Shown here piece after piece: positions 17,784 through 27,086 of a stretch of DNA of 64,000 nt (the stretch's first letter is position 1; every line of letters begins with the position of its first letter). The notes beneath the pieces are model-generated. The model was not told the origin of the DNA, did not search any database, and was given only the letters and a program-made list of their open reading frames with translations. The stretch covers positions 2,418,001 through 2,482,000 of the forward strand of contig NZ_CP119107.1 of assembly GCF_029094525.1 (NCBI RefSeq). The letters are read 5' to 3'. Source of the stretch: Pullulanibacillus sp. KACC 23026. GTDB lineage: Bacteria; Bacillota; Bacilli; Bacillales; Sporolactobacillaceae. The position numbers and the translations under genes are program-made.

Positions 17784-18154
17784 ATACAATGGGCAACTTA
17801 TAACCACGACATTAAAAGTTACTTTTCAGGGGGAAACCTATGGAGATTAATAATGTTGTCATTGATACAGGATCTTCTCACACTGCGATTAATCCAGATT
17901 TTTTGTCGGAGATTGGTGTCTCCTACGAGAATGGAGACATAGTTTATGAGGCTTATGGGATTGGTGGAAACGTCCATTTTTATTCGAAGAAAATGGATTC
18001 CATAGAAATTGGGGATTTTAAAATAAGCAGCGTTGAGATTGATGTATCTATTTTGCCAAATGAACATAGCGGATTACTAGGTTTAGACATACTTTTAAAG
18101 AGTGGTTTTATTTTGGATTTAAACAACCTCGAATTATCCCTCAGTAAGAGCTAA
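17773..18154 (+). pseudogene. Retropepsin-like aspartic protease, frameshifted
   Basis: The gene encodes a small retroviral-type aspartyl protease fold. It shows the active-site motif VIDTGSS (DTG) near the N terminus and a C-terminal GLLGLDILL segment. The natural N terminus seems to start at GTG 17773 (peptide VKIEYNGQLITTTLKVTF), but that frame stops after 26 codons. Removing one G from the run at 17829-17833 would join it to the DTG frame (QGKPMEINNVVIDTG). Either a real +1 frameshift has broken the gene or the G run is a sequencing error. Otherwise a shorter 104-residue product could start at ATG 17840 behind GGGGG, and such a product would lack the first strand. Confidence 0.65.
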
Positions 18155-18529
18155 TTGAGTCTGATTCTTATCCTTATCCTTAATTCATTCCAAACTATAA
18201 TTTAAACTCATATGATTTACAAAAAATGACCCACAGTGGTCCACATTGTGAAGTGGCGTGGGAGGGTGTTTACTATAATTTAAAGAAATATTAATAAGCA
18301 GTCACGAAGTTTAAAATAATTCTATTTGCACACAAAGTTTTTTCATGGTTTGTGTCCCATCCTTTATTAAGATAACCTAATTGACTTATAGCCTTTCAAT
18401 CTTTTTCAAACATCCTTTGAAGCATTTGCTCTTTAGTATCGACATAATCATAACCTTAACCTTAGTTTTGTCTTCATGAACGCAATGTAATTCCCACCAA
18501 ATATTGCTGATGTTAAAGGAGGAATAAAT
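18155..18529. other. Intergenic region, nothing recognised
   Basis: No gene was seen. The right end carries a strong ribosome binding site (AAAGGAGG, 18516-18523) for the next gene. Confidence 0.45.
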
Positions 18530-18859
18530 TTGAACGAAGATGAACGAATAAGAGTTGTACTTGGAGAAGTTTTAAGAGAAAAGAGAAGGGGGAAAATTGA
18601 CATGACAGAAGAATTTGCGGCTCTGATTGATATCGATGTCGAAGAACTACGCAAGATAGAAAATGGACTGGAACTTCCGTCAATACCAACACTATTTAAA
18701 ATTCGTACAAAAAATGGGCTTAGTATAGATGACTTGTTTGATACAATGAAAAATAAATTAGAAAAAAATGAATTAATTAGAAAGGGACGAAATGACTCAT
18801 TATTTTGGAGTAAAATCAAAGAAATCGAGAAATCAAACTACATAAATCGGTTATATTAG
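18530..18859 (+). CDS. XRE-like helix-turn-helix small protein
   Basis: This 109-residue protein has an N-terminal Cro/C1-type helix-turn-helix (about residues 8-65, with the recognisable IDVEELRKIENGLELPSIPT segment) and a short charged tail. It starts with TTG 18530, eight bases after a perfect AAAGGAGG, and is closed by a terminator. Its regulatory target is not visible. It stands alone between unrelated genes and could be a remnant of a mobile element's regulator or a chromosomal orphan. Confidence 0.68.
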   Translation: MNEDERIRVVLGEVLREKRRGKIDMTEEFAALIDIDVEELRKIENGLELPSIPTLFKIRTKNGLSIDDLFDTMKNKLEKNELIRKGRNDSLFWSKIKEIEKSNYINRLY

Positions 18860-18860
18860 A

Positions 18861-18897
18861 AGTGACAACGAGTTAAAGACAAGTGTCACTTTTTTAT
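18861..18897 (+). terminator. Rho-independent terminator
   Basis: AAGTGACA pairs with TGTCACTT and is followed by a T run, directly after the XRE-like gene. Confidence 0.75.
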
Positions 18898-19006
18898 TGT
18901 TATAATAAATAAAAAGTAAAGCTTCCCCAAAAATTCACTGGCTTGATGGAGCCGTTCAAAAAAGGGGATCAAAACTTAAGGAAAGTCCAACAAAGGACGT
19001 GTTAAA

Positions 19007-21061
19007 ATGGTTAAAGACAAAAAGAATCCGAGGTATACAAACCGATTAATTAATGAGAAGTCTCCGTATTTACTCCAACATGCACATAACCCAGTGGATT
19101 GGTATGCGTGGGGAGAGGAGGCTTTTGCAAAAGCAAAGGCTGAAAACAAGCCTGTCTTTGTGAGTATCGGCTATTCGACTTGCCATTGGTGTCATGTGAT
19201 GGCTCATGAGTCATTTGAGGATGAGGAGATTGCTTCTCTTCTTAATGAACGATTTATTTCAATTAAAGTTGACAGGGAGGAGCGCCCTGATATTGATTCG
19301 GTCTATATGAATGTTTGTCAGGCGTTAACAGGACACGGCGGGTGGCCGCTCAGCGTGTTTCTAACACCCGACCAGAAACCATTTTATGCGGGCACTTACT
19401 GGCCAAAGGAAAGCCGTTATGGGCAGCTTGGTTTTAGAGATGTGATTTTGTCGCTTTCTGATCACTATCAAGAGACCCCTGAAAAAATAGAAGGGACGGG
19501 GGATCAGATCATAGCGGCTCTCAAGAAGGCGGGAGAGGAAGCCGCCTCCATCCACCCGCACATTCTTGAACAGACGTATGAGCATTTCAAAAGTACCTTT
19601 GATCCTGAATATGGTGGGTTTGGACAAGAACCTAAATTTCCCTCCCCCCATCAACTCATGTGGTTGATGCGATATGCTCAAATTTCTAAGGAACCTGAAG
19701 CGCTGCAGATGGTAGAAAAAACACTGGAAAGCCTAGCAAAGGGCGGCATCCACGATCATATTGGCGGCGGCTTTTCACGTTATTCAGTTGACAGAGAGTG
19801 GCTCGTTCCACATTTTGAGAAGATGCTCTATGATCAAGCTACTTTGATGATCGCTTATTCAGAGGCGTATAAAATCACCAAAAATCCAGCCTATGCCGAT
19901 AGCGTCGATGATATCTTTCAATATGTAACCCGGGAACTAACGGATGAAAAGGGCGGTTTCTATTCAGCTGAAGATGCCGATTCAGAAGGCGTCGAGGGTA
20001 AATTTTATGTCTGGCATCCGGAAGAAGTAATAGAAGTTCTCGGTGATGAAGAGGGTGCGTTTTATTGTGATGTTTATGATATCACTAAAAATGGTAACTT
20101 CGAAGGGGCAAGCATTCCTCATTTAATTGGTGTTTCATTGGATGAGGAAGCGGAAAGATATCAGATATCTGTCACTGATTTTGTGGCCCGCTTAGAAAAT
20201 GCAAGAGAAAAACTATTTTTACATAGAGAGAAGCGCATTCATCCACATAAAGATGACAAAGTTCTGACAAGCTGGAACGGCATGATGATTGCGGCATTAG
20301 CCACCGCTTATCAAGCCACGCAAAACAAGGATTATTTGCAGGCAGCCGAGAGAGCTTTTAATTTTTTAAACGAGCATTTGTGGGTTAACGGAAAATGGAA
20401 AGCCCGCTATCGGCAAGGGGATGTCAAATATGACGGCTATTTAGACGATTATGCGATGATGCTCTGGGCGTGTGATGCGCTCTATGAATCAACCTTTAAT
20501 AGTGTGTATTTGACTCACATGGAAGAGTGGGCAAAGGGCATGATTCAAGATTTTTGGGATGAAAAGGGGCACGGCTTTTTCTTAACTGCGAAGAGTACGG
20601 AGCTTTTTATTCGACCAAAAGATATTTATGACGGGGCGACCCCTTCTGGAAACAGTGTAGCCAGTCTGATGCTATTAAAGCTTTCTAGACGGACAGGAAA
20701 TCTTGACTTTGAAATGTATGTTGATAAAATGTTCAACCGTTTCGGTGCGGAGGTTAACCGTTATCCAATGGGGCATACCTTTTTCCTGATGACCTACCTG
20801 CTTGCCAAGCAAGGAACAAAGGAACTGGTCGTGCTGACCCCTCAGAATGAAGCGGCTCAACCCGAATTCAAGGGCATCCAGACTGAGTTTTGCCCCGAGA
20901 TCATTCCTCTTGTTGGAACTCATAAAGAACTGATATCAGTTGCTGCATTGACTCAAACCTTTTACTTAATGGATGACAAAACCACTTATTATTTATGCAA
21001 AAATTACGCGTGTGAGCGCCCAACGACCGACTGGGAACAGGTGTTAAAAGAAATAAGATAA
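19007..21061 (+). CDS. yyaL: Thioredoxin-domain protein YyaL (DUF255 / SSP411 family)
   Basis: This 684-residue protein has an N-terminal thioredoxin-like DUF255 domain (about residues 5-165) with the signature [13 protein letters not shown] and the Cys pair in STCHWCH. A long alpha/alpha-toroid domain of the six-hairpin glycosidase or N-acylglucosamine epimerase type follows ([26 protein letters not shown]). Homologues exist from bacteria to animals (SPATA20), and the biochemical role is uncertain. The full length and intact motifs indicate a functional gene. A decayed duplicate of its first exon-like 60 codons lies 1.8 kb upstream. Start ATG 19007 has only a weak Shine-Dalgarno. Confidence 0.9.
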   Translation: MVKDKKNPRYTNRLINEKSPYLLQHAHNPVDWYAWGEEAFAKAKAENKPVFVSIGYSTCHWCHVMAHESFEDEEIASLLNERFISIKVDREERPDIDSVYMNVCQALTGHGGWPLSVFLTPDQKPFYAGTYWPKESRYGQLGFRDVILSLSDHYQETPEKIEGTGDQIIAALKKAGEEAASIHPHILEQTYEHFKSTFDPEYGGFGQEPKFPSPHQLMWLMRYAQISKEPEALQMVEKTLESLAKGGIHDHIGGGFSRYSVDREWLVPHFEKMLYDQATLMIAYSEAYKITKNPAYADSVDDIFQYVTRELTDEKGGFYSAEDADSEGVEGKFYVWHPEEVIEVLGDEEGAFYCDVYDITKNGNFEGASIPHLIGVSLDEEAERYQISVTDFVARLENAREKLFLHREKRIHPHKDDKVLTSWNGMMIAALATAYQATQNKDYLQAAERAFNFLNEHLWVNGKWKARYRQGDVKYDGYLDDYAMMLWACDALYESTFNSVYLTHMEEWAKGMIQDFWDEKGHGFFLTAKSTELFIRPKDIYDGATPSGNSVASLMLLKLSRRTGNLDFEMYVDKMFNRFGAEVNRYPMGHTFFLMTYLLAKQGTKELVVLTPQNEAAQPEFKGIQTEFCPEIIPLVGTHKELISVAALTQTFYLMDDKTTYYLCKNYACERPTTDWEQVLKEIR

Positions 21062-21072
21062 GAATCATGCAG

Positions 21073-21107
21073 AACGCAGAGAGCTAACAGCAGTCTCTGC
21101 GTTTTAT
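21073..21107 (+). terminator. Rho-independent terminator
   Basis: AACGCAGAGA pairs with TCTCTGCGTT and runs into TTTAT, just after yyaL. Confidence 0.75.
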
Positions 21108-21365
21108 CGTTAATCGTGACCGAGATCCTAAAAGGTTAGCCACATATCCCAAAAGGCGGCCAATAAACCCTAAAAGCAGGACGGACAGGAACGAAGAGAC
21201 CTCCATCGTCAGAATTCCTGAATTTCCCTTCATGAAGAAACGCATTTTATCGCTAAAGATCAACCCTTTCCCTTCCTATTCGAACGTTTATTCGCTATTA
21301 TTAAAAGAGAAGCATTAACGAGTTAAATAGATGATTGATAGTTTAAATAAAAGGATGAGTTTGTT

Positions 21366-23651
21366 ATGAAAGTTCGCGAGTCCATGGCTGATATACTACA
21401 GATGTTAAAAACTGACCCGAATGTCGCCTATTGGAAGACCCTACCCGAACAAAAAGCGGTGAGTCGTCCATTTCCTGAAAAGATGGACGAGCGTTTGGTA
21501 AATGCTTTAACAACACGGGGTATTCCATCGCTCTATTCGCACCAGCGTCAAGCGTTTGATGCAGCGACATCTGGACAAGATTTAGTCGCGGTCACACCAA
21601 CAGCATCAGGAAAAACACTTTGTTATAACTTGCCTGTTCTTCAAACCATTTTGGATGATCCAACACGTCGTGCGCTTTATTTATTTCCGACAAAGGCCTT
21701 GGCACAGGATCAAAAAAGTGAGATGAACGAAATCATAGAAGAGATGGGTGTACAACTTAATAGCTACACCTATGACGGAGATACACCAGCAGCGATCCGT
21801 CAAAAGATCCGCGTAGCCGGCCATATTGTCATGACCAATCCAGACATGCTTCATTCAGGCATTTTGCCGCATCATACGAAATGGGTCTCTCTTTTTGAGA
21901 ATCTCCATTATGTGGTGATCGACGAATTGCATACTTATCGCGGTGTGTTCGGTAGCCACGTTGCTAATGTCTTAAGACGCCTTAAACGCATTTGTAACTA
22001 CTACGGCTCTAATCCTATTTTTATTTGTACGTCAGCCACCATTGCCAATCCTAAAGAGCATGCGGAAGCACTGACAGGACGAACGATGACCCTCATTGAT
22101 AAAAATGGGGCTCCGGCTGTGAAAAAGCATTTTATTTTTTATAATCCCCCTGTCGTTAATCCGGTCATGAATATCCGTAGAAGTGCTGCCTTGGAAGTTC
22201 GCAAGCTTGCCCAGCGATTTTTGAAAAACGATATACAGACCATTGTCTTTGCTCGAAGCCGAACGCGTGTTGAGCTTCTGTTAAGCTATCTGCAAACGAT
22301 GAATGTAGGGCGAGTGGACCGGGCGACTATCCGTGCCTACCGCGGAGGCTATTTACCTTCTGAGCGGCGGGAGATTGAGAAGGGCCTTCGTACAGGCGAG
22401 ATACAAGGGGTTGTGAGCACAAATGCTCTTGAACTTGGAGTCGACATCGGTCAGCTTCAAGCATGCATCATGACGGGCTATCCGGGCTCCGTTTCCAGTA
22501 CTTGGCAGCAGGCAGGCCGGGCAGGCAGGCGTAAGGATGAAGCGGTTATCCTGCTTGTCGCGACATCTAATCCACTCGATCAATACATCATCCAAAACCC
22601 GGATTACTTCTTTGAACGGAACCCTGAATCGGCCCGAATCAACCCGAATAACCTTGTTATTTTAGTCGATCACATTAAATGTGCGGCTTACGAGCTTCCT
22701 TTTTCAGAAGAGGACACTTTCGATGGGGTAGAGGTTGTGGATATCTGTACGTATTTAAGTGATGAGGATGTGCTCCATTTTCAAGGTGGAAAGTGGTATT
22801 GGATGAATGATGCGTTTCCTGCGACGAATATTAGTCTGCGATCGGCCTCGCAAGAAAATGTTGTTATTATTGATCAAACCGAACAATCACGTGTAAAAGT
22901 GCTTGGTGAGATGGACCGTTTCAGTGCCATGACATTGCTCCACGAAGAAGCAATTTATATGCATCAAGGCGAGCAATATCAAGTGGAAAAGCTCGATTGG
23001 GATGAAAAAAAGGCGTTTGTTCGGAATGTTGATATCAATTACTACACAGATGCAAATTTAGCCGTCCAATTAGACGTGTTGGATGTCGACAAACTTCAGG
23101 AGCTTGGATCAGGTATTGAGCGGGCATATGGTGAAGTCACGGTACGTGCCAAGGCAACATTATTCAAAAAAATTCGTTTTGAGACGCATGACAATATCGG
23201 TTGGGGACCGATTCATTTACCCGAAGAAGAAATGCACACAACAGCGGCTTGGTTAAGCTTTGACCAAAGCTGGATGGATGAATTCGGGAAAGAATTGTTT
23301 GACAAAGCTCTCGTCGGATTATCACAGGTGTTAAAGTCAACTGCACCGCTTTTTGTTATGTGTGACCCCGTTGACTTGGAAGTTGTGCCTAAAATTAAGT
23401 CACCTCATAATGATAAGCCGACACTGTTTTTATATGATCGTTATCCAGGCGGCATTGGTCTAAGTGAAAAGCTGTACGATCATTTCTTTGAGTTGCTAGA
23501 GTCGGTTGAAGGTTTATTGCATCGTTGCTCCTGTCAATCGGGCTGTCCGTCTTGTATAGGCAGCGAGGAAGCCAATCTGCACCAAAACGTTAAGCAAGCA
23601 GTGAAGAAACTGGTGACCCAATTAAAGGAAGTTAATCATTATGTCTCTTAA
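21366..23651 (+). CDS. mrfA: DEAD/DEAH-type helicase MrfA (YprA)
   Basis: This 761-residue superfamily 2 helicase has Walker A (TPTASGKT, about residues 77-84), the DExH box (VVIDELHTY), and helicase C motifs (STNALELGVDIG, QQAGRAGRR). The C-terminal DUF1998-type zinc site is HRCSCQSGCPSC. Its B. subtilis homologue MrfA works with the exonuclease MrfB in a UvrABC-independent repair pathway for mitomycin C damage. Here its stop overlaps the start of mrfB by eleven bases, so the two are coupled. All motifs appear intact. Confidence 0.94.
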   Translation: MKVRESMADILQMLKTDPNVAYWKTLPEQKAVSRPFPEKMDERLVNALTTRGIPSLYSHQRQAFDAATSGQDLVAVTPTASGKTLCYNLPVLQTILDDPTRRALYLFPTKALAQDQKSEMNEIIEEMGVQLNSYTYDGDTPAAIRQKIRVAGHIVMTNPDMLHSGILPHHTKWVSLFENLHYVVIDELHTYRGVFGSHVANVLRRLKRICNYYGSNPIFICTSATIANPKEHAEALTGRTMTLIDKNGAPAVKKHFIFYNPPVVNPVMNIRRSAALEVRKLAQRFLKNDIQTIVFARSRTRVELLLSYLQTMNVGRVDRATIRAYRGGYLPSERREIEKGLRTGEIQGVVSTNALELGVDIGQLQACIMTGYPGSVSSTWQQAGRAGRRKDEAVILLVATSNPLDQYIIQNPDYFFERNPESARINPNNLVILVDHIKCAAYELPFSEEDTFDGVEVVDICTYLSDEDVLHFQGGKWYWMNDAFPATNISLRSASQENVVIIDQTEQSRVKVLGEMDRFSAMTLLHEEAIYMHQGEQYQVEKLDWDEKKAFVRNVDINYYTDANLAVQLDVLDVDKLQELGSGIERAYGEVTVRAKATLFKKIRFETHDNIGWGPIHLPEEEMHTTAAWLSFDQSWMDEFGKELFDKALVGLSQVLKSTAPLFVMCDPVDLEVVPKIKSPHNDKPTLFLYDRYPGGIGLSEKLYDHFFELLESVEGLLHRCSCQSGCPSCIGSEEANLHQNVKQAVKKLVTQLKEVNHYVS

Positions 23652-24939
23652 GAAACAATTAGAGCGCTACAAAAAGCATTTAAAGCACACCGCCGAAATG
23701 GAATCACCGGAGATAAGTGCAGCCGTAAACGACTTGCCTTCTTCAACTCCTGTTGAAAAAGAACCTCTATTAAACGAGGCGTTGCAAGAAGCGGCGATGG
23801 GGCTTGACGCGACGGTAAAAGAATTTGAAGATCAAGCGATGCTTCTGAAAGAGAGTGTGTATCCACTTTCTACTAAACACGGGCTTTATACTTTTCATGA
23901 GATCTATAATGCTGTTGACTTATGGCAAGAACACTATAGCCAGCATCCTTTATCTTCACATGGTTTGGCCGCAGAGGACTTGCTCTTTTTTGATACAGAG
24001 ACGACAGGACTTGGAGCTGGAGCTGGCCACATGATTTTTTTACTTGGAGCCGGTCGAATTATCGGAAGCGATCTTCAAGTGAAACAATATTTTCTTCCCG
24101 GCCCTGGCCATGAGACAGCCTTTTATTATTACTTTCTTAAAGATTGTCAGACTCTATCCAATCTTGTTACCTTTAATGGCAAAGCGTTTGATTGGCCAAG
24201 AGTAAAGACGCGTGTTCAGTTTGTAAGGGATCGGGTGCCAAAGCTCCCTGATTTTGGTCATTTTGATCTTCTCCATGCCTCCCGTCGTCTTTGGAAGCAG
24301 GAACTTGAATCTGTCCGATTATCAACAATTGAAGAAAAAAAACTTAATCTCGGACGGGATCTCGATGTTCCGGGGCACATGGCACCCTTCCTGTATTTTC
24401 AATTTCTTAAATCCCCGAAAGCCTCTTTAGTCGAAGGGGTGTTCGAACACAATTGCGAGGACATTCTAACATTAGTCACGCTTTATATTCACTTATCAAA
24501 ACTGCTGCATCAAAAGGTCGAGGGGACAGCGATGGAACAATACCAATGCTGTCGCTGGCTGTTTCAATTAGGATTTTATGGTGAAGCACGCAGTTGGTTA
24601 GAGGCCCATTTGGAAAAGGTACAGATGAACAAAGAAGAGCACGCACATTGGATAGAGCTTCTTGCCTATACGTATAAGAAAGAACATTTATTAGATAAAG
24701 CCCATCATTTGTTTGAACAACTCGTATTAAATGACTGGTCGTGCAATTATAAACTATCTGAAGAGGTTGCTAAATACTACGAGCATCAAAAAAAAGATTA
24801 TGAAAAGGCTCTCTTTTTTACAAAAAAAGCACAAATGTTTTTTGACAAGACGGTCTCTCTAAAAGGAAATGCGAGGGAGCATGAGCAAGAGGCACTTCAG
24901 CATCGACTTGATCGACTGCTATCAAAAAACGTGCTATAG
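23641..24939 (+). CDS. mrfB: Exonuclease MrfB (YprB), DEDDh family with TPR tail
   Basis: This 432-residue protein has an RNase H-like 3'-5' exonuclease domain. The first acidic pair is seen in FFDTETTG (about residues 117-124), a second Asp in FNGKAFDWPR, and the terminal acidic/His site in HNCEDILTL. The last third is helical and TPR-like (residues about 300-420). It is the nuclease partner of MrfA in mitomycin repair. The gene overlaps mrfA, which matches the known functional pair. Confidence 0.92.
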   Translation: MSLKKQLERYKKHLKHTAEMESPEISAAVNDLPSSTPVEKEPLLNEALQEAAMGLDATVKEFEDQAMLLKESVYPLSTKHGLYTFHEIYNAVDLWQEHYSQHPLSSHGLAAEDLLFFDTETTGLGAGAGHMIFLLGAGRIIGSDLQVKQYFLPGPGHETAFYYYFLKDCQTLSNLVTFNGKAFDWPRVKTRVQFVRDRVPKLPDFGHFDLLHASRRLWKQELESVRLSTIEEKKLNLGRDLDVPGHMAPFLYFQFLKSPKASLVEGVFEHNCEDILTLVTLYIHLSKLLHQKVEGTAMEQYQCCRWLFQLGFYGEARSWLEAHLEKVQMNKEEHAHWIELLAYTYKKEHLLDKAHHLFEQLVLNDWSCNYKLSEEVAKYYEHQKKDYEKALFFTKKAQMFFDKTVSLKGNAREHEQEALQHRLDRLLSKNVL

Positions 24940-25128
24940 CGGGAAATACCTTCATAATAGATTGTCCGGGCAAGCGCAAAAAGTGCCAAAAAAGTTAGGT
25001 TTTCGAGCCAAAACCACTCTTTCATACATGTGTGAATTGGAGAAAAAACCCTCTTTTGTCGAATGGTGTCTTCGGGTAAAATAAAACCTATGAAACTATC
25101 CTTCTGAGAAATAGAGGTGCCAGCCACC

Positions 25129-25200
25129 ATGAGCCGCATTTTACTCGTTATGTTTTTTATCATGATCGGCGCTGTTTTGGTCGTAATGAAATCTATTTAA
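25129..25200 (+). CDS. Putative 23-residue membrane peptide
   Basis: The reading frame encodes a start-charged, almost wholly hydrophobic peptide (MSRILLVMFFIMIGAVLVVM plus three residues) that would form one transmembrane helix. AGAGGTG lies about ten bases before the ATG. I do not recognise a family. The composition, ribosome binding site and position in an otherwise empty gap make a real mini-gene plausible, but chance cannot be excluded. Confidence 0.35.
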   Translation: MSRILLVMFFIMIGAVLVVMKSI

Positions 25201-25401
25201 TAGATGTAAAAAGTAAACATGCTTTTTCTTTATTTAAGCGGAAGTATACAGGCCATCTCAAAGGGCAAAAGGCGGGATGTCTTGTATATTTCCTCATGGT
25301 TATATTAAAACGACCGACAGTTGCAATTAGAATGTCTATCATAGGTCTTTCTTAACTTGTCATACTTTTACAATAATGAAATAATATAAAGGGGGAGTAA
25401 G

Positions 25402-25965
25402 ATGAATGCCCTCGCTATTACAGGTTATAAGCCGCATGAACTTGGTATCTTTTCTGACAAACATCCAGGGATTGCGGTGATTAAATTCGCCCTGAAAAAA
25501 CGCTTGATATCGTTCATTGAAGAAGGGGTCACATGGTTTATAACGAGTGGACAGCCCGGTGTTGAACTGTGGGCATCAGAAGTGGTGATTGAACTGCGTG
25601 AGGACTTTCCTGACATTCAGTTGGCTATCTTAACACCGTTTCTTGAACAAGAAACCCGTTGGCCAGAACACGCACAGATACACTATCAGGAAATACTCGC
25701 TCAGGCTGATTTTGTTGACAGTATTACAAAACGTCCTTATGAAAATCCTTCACAATTGCGTTTGAAGAATGAATTTATCATTCAGAAGACGGATGGACTA
25801 TTAGTGATATATGATGATGAAACGGAAGGGACACCCAGCTTTTACTTGAAGCCTGCAAAGGTACGCGAAACCAATGACGGTTACCCGATCTACTTTTTGA
25901 ACCGATATGATCTTGAAGCAGCAGAAGAGGAGATCCGAAACGCCCTTCCTGAGTCTTGGGATTAA
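25402..25965 (+). CDS. ypsA: YpsA, SLOG-family cell division-associated protein
   Basis: This 187-residue protein of the DUF1273/YpsA family has a Rossmann-like SLOG fold related to DprA and nucleotide-sugar binding proteins. Typical segments are ITGYKPHELGIF at the N terminus, FITSGQPGVELWA, and a C-terminal acidic helix. In B. subtilis and S. aureus YpsA affects cell division, and its gene sits next to gpsB as it does here. The start has a strong site (AAAGGGGGAG). Confidence 0.92.
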   Translation: MNALAITGYKPHELGIFSDKHPGIAVIKFALKKRLISFIEEGVTWFITSGQPGVELWASEVVIELREDFPDIQLAILTPFLEQETRWPEHAQIHYQEILAQADFVDSITKRPYENPSQLRLKNEFIIQKTDGLLVIYDDETEGTPSFYLKPAKVRETNDGYPIYFLNRYDLEAAEEEIRNALPESWD

Positions 25966-26145
25966 AGAACAGAAGGGCACCGTTTTAGTTCCTTGAGAGC
26001 GCAGCAGAAAAAGAGTGACAAAAGGGCAAAGTATGACATACATAAATAAACCAAGTGATCGATTCTCGTATTTGTGTCAATTGACTTTTTGATCGTTGTT
26101 TGGAACAATAATTGGTATATGAGTACCAAATTTGAGGTGATGGGA

Positions 26146-26451
26146 TTGGAAAATCGAGTGGTTCAATTAACGACAAAAGATATTTTAGAAAAAGAGTTTA
26201 AATCCGGTCTTCGCGGGTATTCTCCTGATGAGGTCGATCAATTTTTAGATGTTATTATTAAGGATTACGAGGCTTTTGAAGCAGAAATCCAAAGGCTTCG
26301 TCAAGAAAATCAAAAACTTAAGCAAGATATGACGCAACAACCTGTTGAGTCTAGACGTTCAAGCCTTGCACAAGGTCAAACGAATTACGATATTTTAAAA
26401 CGGTTATCAAACTTGGAAAAACATGTATTTGGAAGCCGCTTAAACGATTAA
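26146..26451 (+). CDS. gpsB: Cell division protein GpsB
   Basis: This 101-residue protein resembles DivIVA. The N-terminal lipid/partner-binding segment ([27 protein letters not shown] region) is followed by a coiled coil (about residues 30-65), a variable linker and the conserved C-terminal trimerisation segment [15 protein letters not shown]. GpsB shuttles penicillin-binding proteins between sidewall and septum. I chose TTG 26146 because GAGGTG ends seven bases before it and the length then matches B. subtilis (98 residues); the frame is open further upstream. Confidence 0.95.
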   Translation: MENRVVQLTTKDILEKEFKSGLRGYSPDEVDQFLDVIIKDYEAFEAEIQRLRQENQKLKQDMTQQPVESRRSSLAQGQTNYDILKRLSNLEKHVFGSRLND

Positions 26452-26473
26452 TTTGCATTTTATTAATTAACAC

Positions 26474-26502
26474 TTGTATTTATGGAATTATAGTGGTATA
26501 AT
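26474..26502 (+). promoter_or_regulatory. Sigma-A promoter of rnpB
   Basis: TTGTAT (26474-26479) and TATAAT (26497-26502) are 17 bases apart, and the -10 is preceded by TG (extended -10). Transcription would start near 26509, just before the mature RNase P RNA. Confidence 0.7.
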
Positions 26503-26517
26503 ATATTCTTGTCACAT

Positions 26518-26924
26518 GTTATTTGTGTTTGGGCAATTGCTGCGTCTCTTTGAAGGCGTAGAGGAAAGTCCATGCTCGCACGGTCTGAGATGATCGTAGT
26601 GTTCGTGCCTAGCGAAACAATAAGCTAGGGTAGCTGTTTTGACGGCTAACGGCAGGGGAAGCACCTAAGTCCTTTTTGGATATGGTCCAGTACCCTTGAA
26701 AGTGCCACAGTGACGGAGTTCTTTCGGAAACGGAAGAAGTGGAACGAGGTAAACCCCGCGAGCGAGAAACTCAAATTTGGTAGAGGAACTTCCTGGATGG
26801 AACTTGAACAGAAGGGGAGACAGATGCAAGGCATCTGTAGATAGATGATTGCCGCCTTTGTACGAGGGATTGCTCCCGTTTGCAGTACTTGGAACAGAAC
26901 ATGGCTTATAGAACACAAATAACC
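26518..26924 (+). ncRNA. rnpB: RNase P RNA, class B (Bacillus type)
   Basis: This is the catalytic RNA of ribonuclease P, which matures tRNA 5' ends. Recognisable conserved segments are GAGGAAAGTCCATGCTCGC near the 5' end, the AAGCTAGGG region, GAAAGTGCCACAGTGACG, GGTAAACCCC, and the 3' universal block TAGATAGATGATTGCCGCC, followed by ACATGGCTTATAGAAC. The ends pair (GTTATTTGTGTT near the 5' end with AACACAAATAAC at the 3' end). Length and order fit the B-type RNA, and the ypsA-gpsB-rnpB-ypsC order is that of Bacillus. Confidence 0.97.
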
Positions 26925-26945
26925 ATTAATTTTGCTGTTTATAAA

Positions 26946-26977
26946 AGTCTTCAGTCCATGACTGGAGGCTTTTTTAT
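26946..26977 (+). terminator. Terminator of rnpB
   Basis: AGTCTTCAGT pairs with ACTGGAGGCT (two G-U pairs) around CATG, followed by a run of T residues. Confidence 0.8.
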
Positions 26978-27053
26978 TACGAACCGTTACTTTATTTTTC
27001 AGTAAAAGCATGTCTATAATACTAAAGGATTAGAAATTGTGGGAATGATTACG

Positions 27054-27079
27054 CCCCCCTTTTTCTGTTAAAAAGGAGG
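27054..27079 (+). promoter_or_regulatory. Hairpin covering the rlmL ribosome binding site
   Basis: CCCCCTTTTT (27055-27064) can pair with AAAAAGGAGG (27070-27079) with a single mismatch and a five-base loop, so the entire Shine-Dalgarno of rlmL is inside a stem. A TATAAT box at 27015-27020 could start the leader just upstream. Confidence 0.5.
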
Positions 27080-27086
27080 CAACAGA

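Noticed and set aside
24869-25084. 71-codon open frame overlapping the end of mrfB
   Set aside because: It lies mostly in another frame of mrfB, lacks a ribosome binding site and has no protein-like features.
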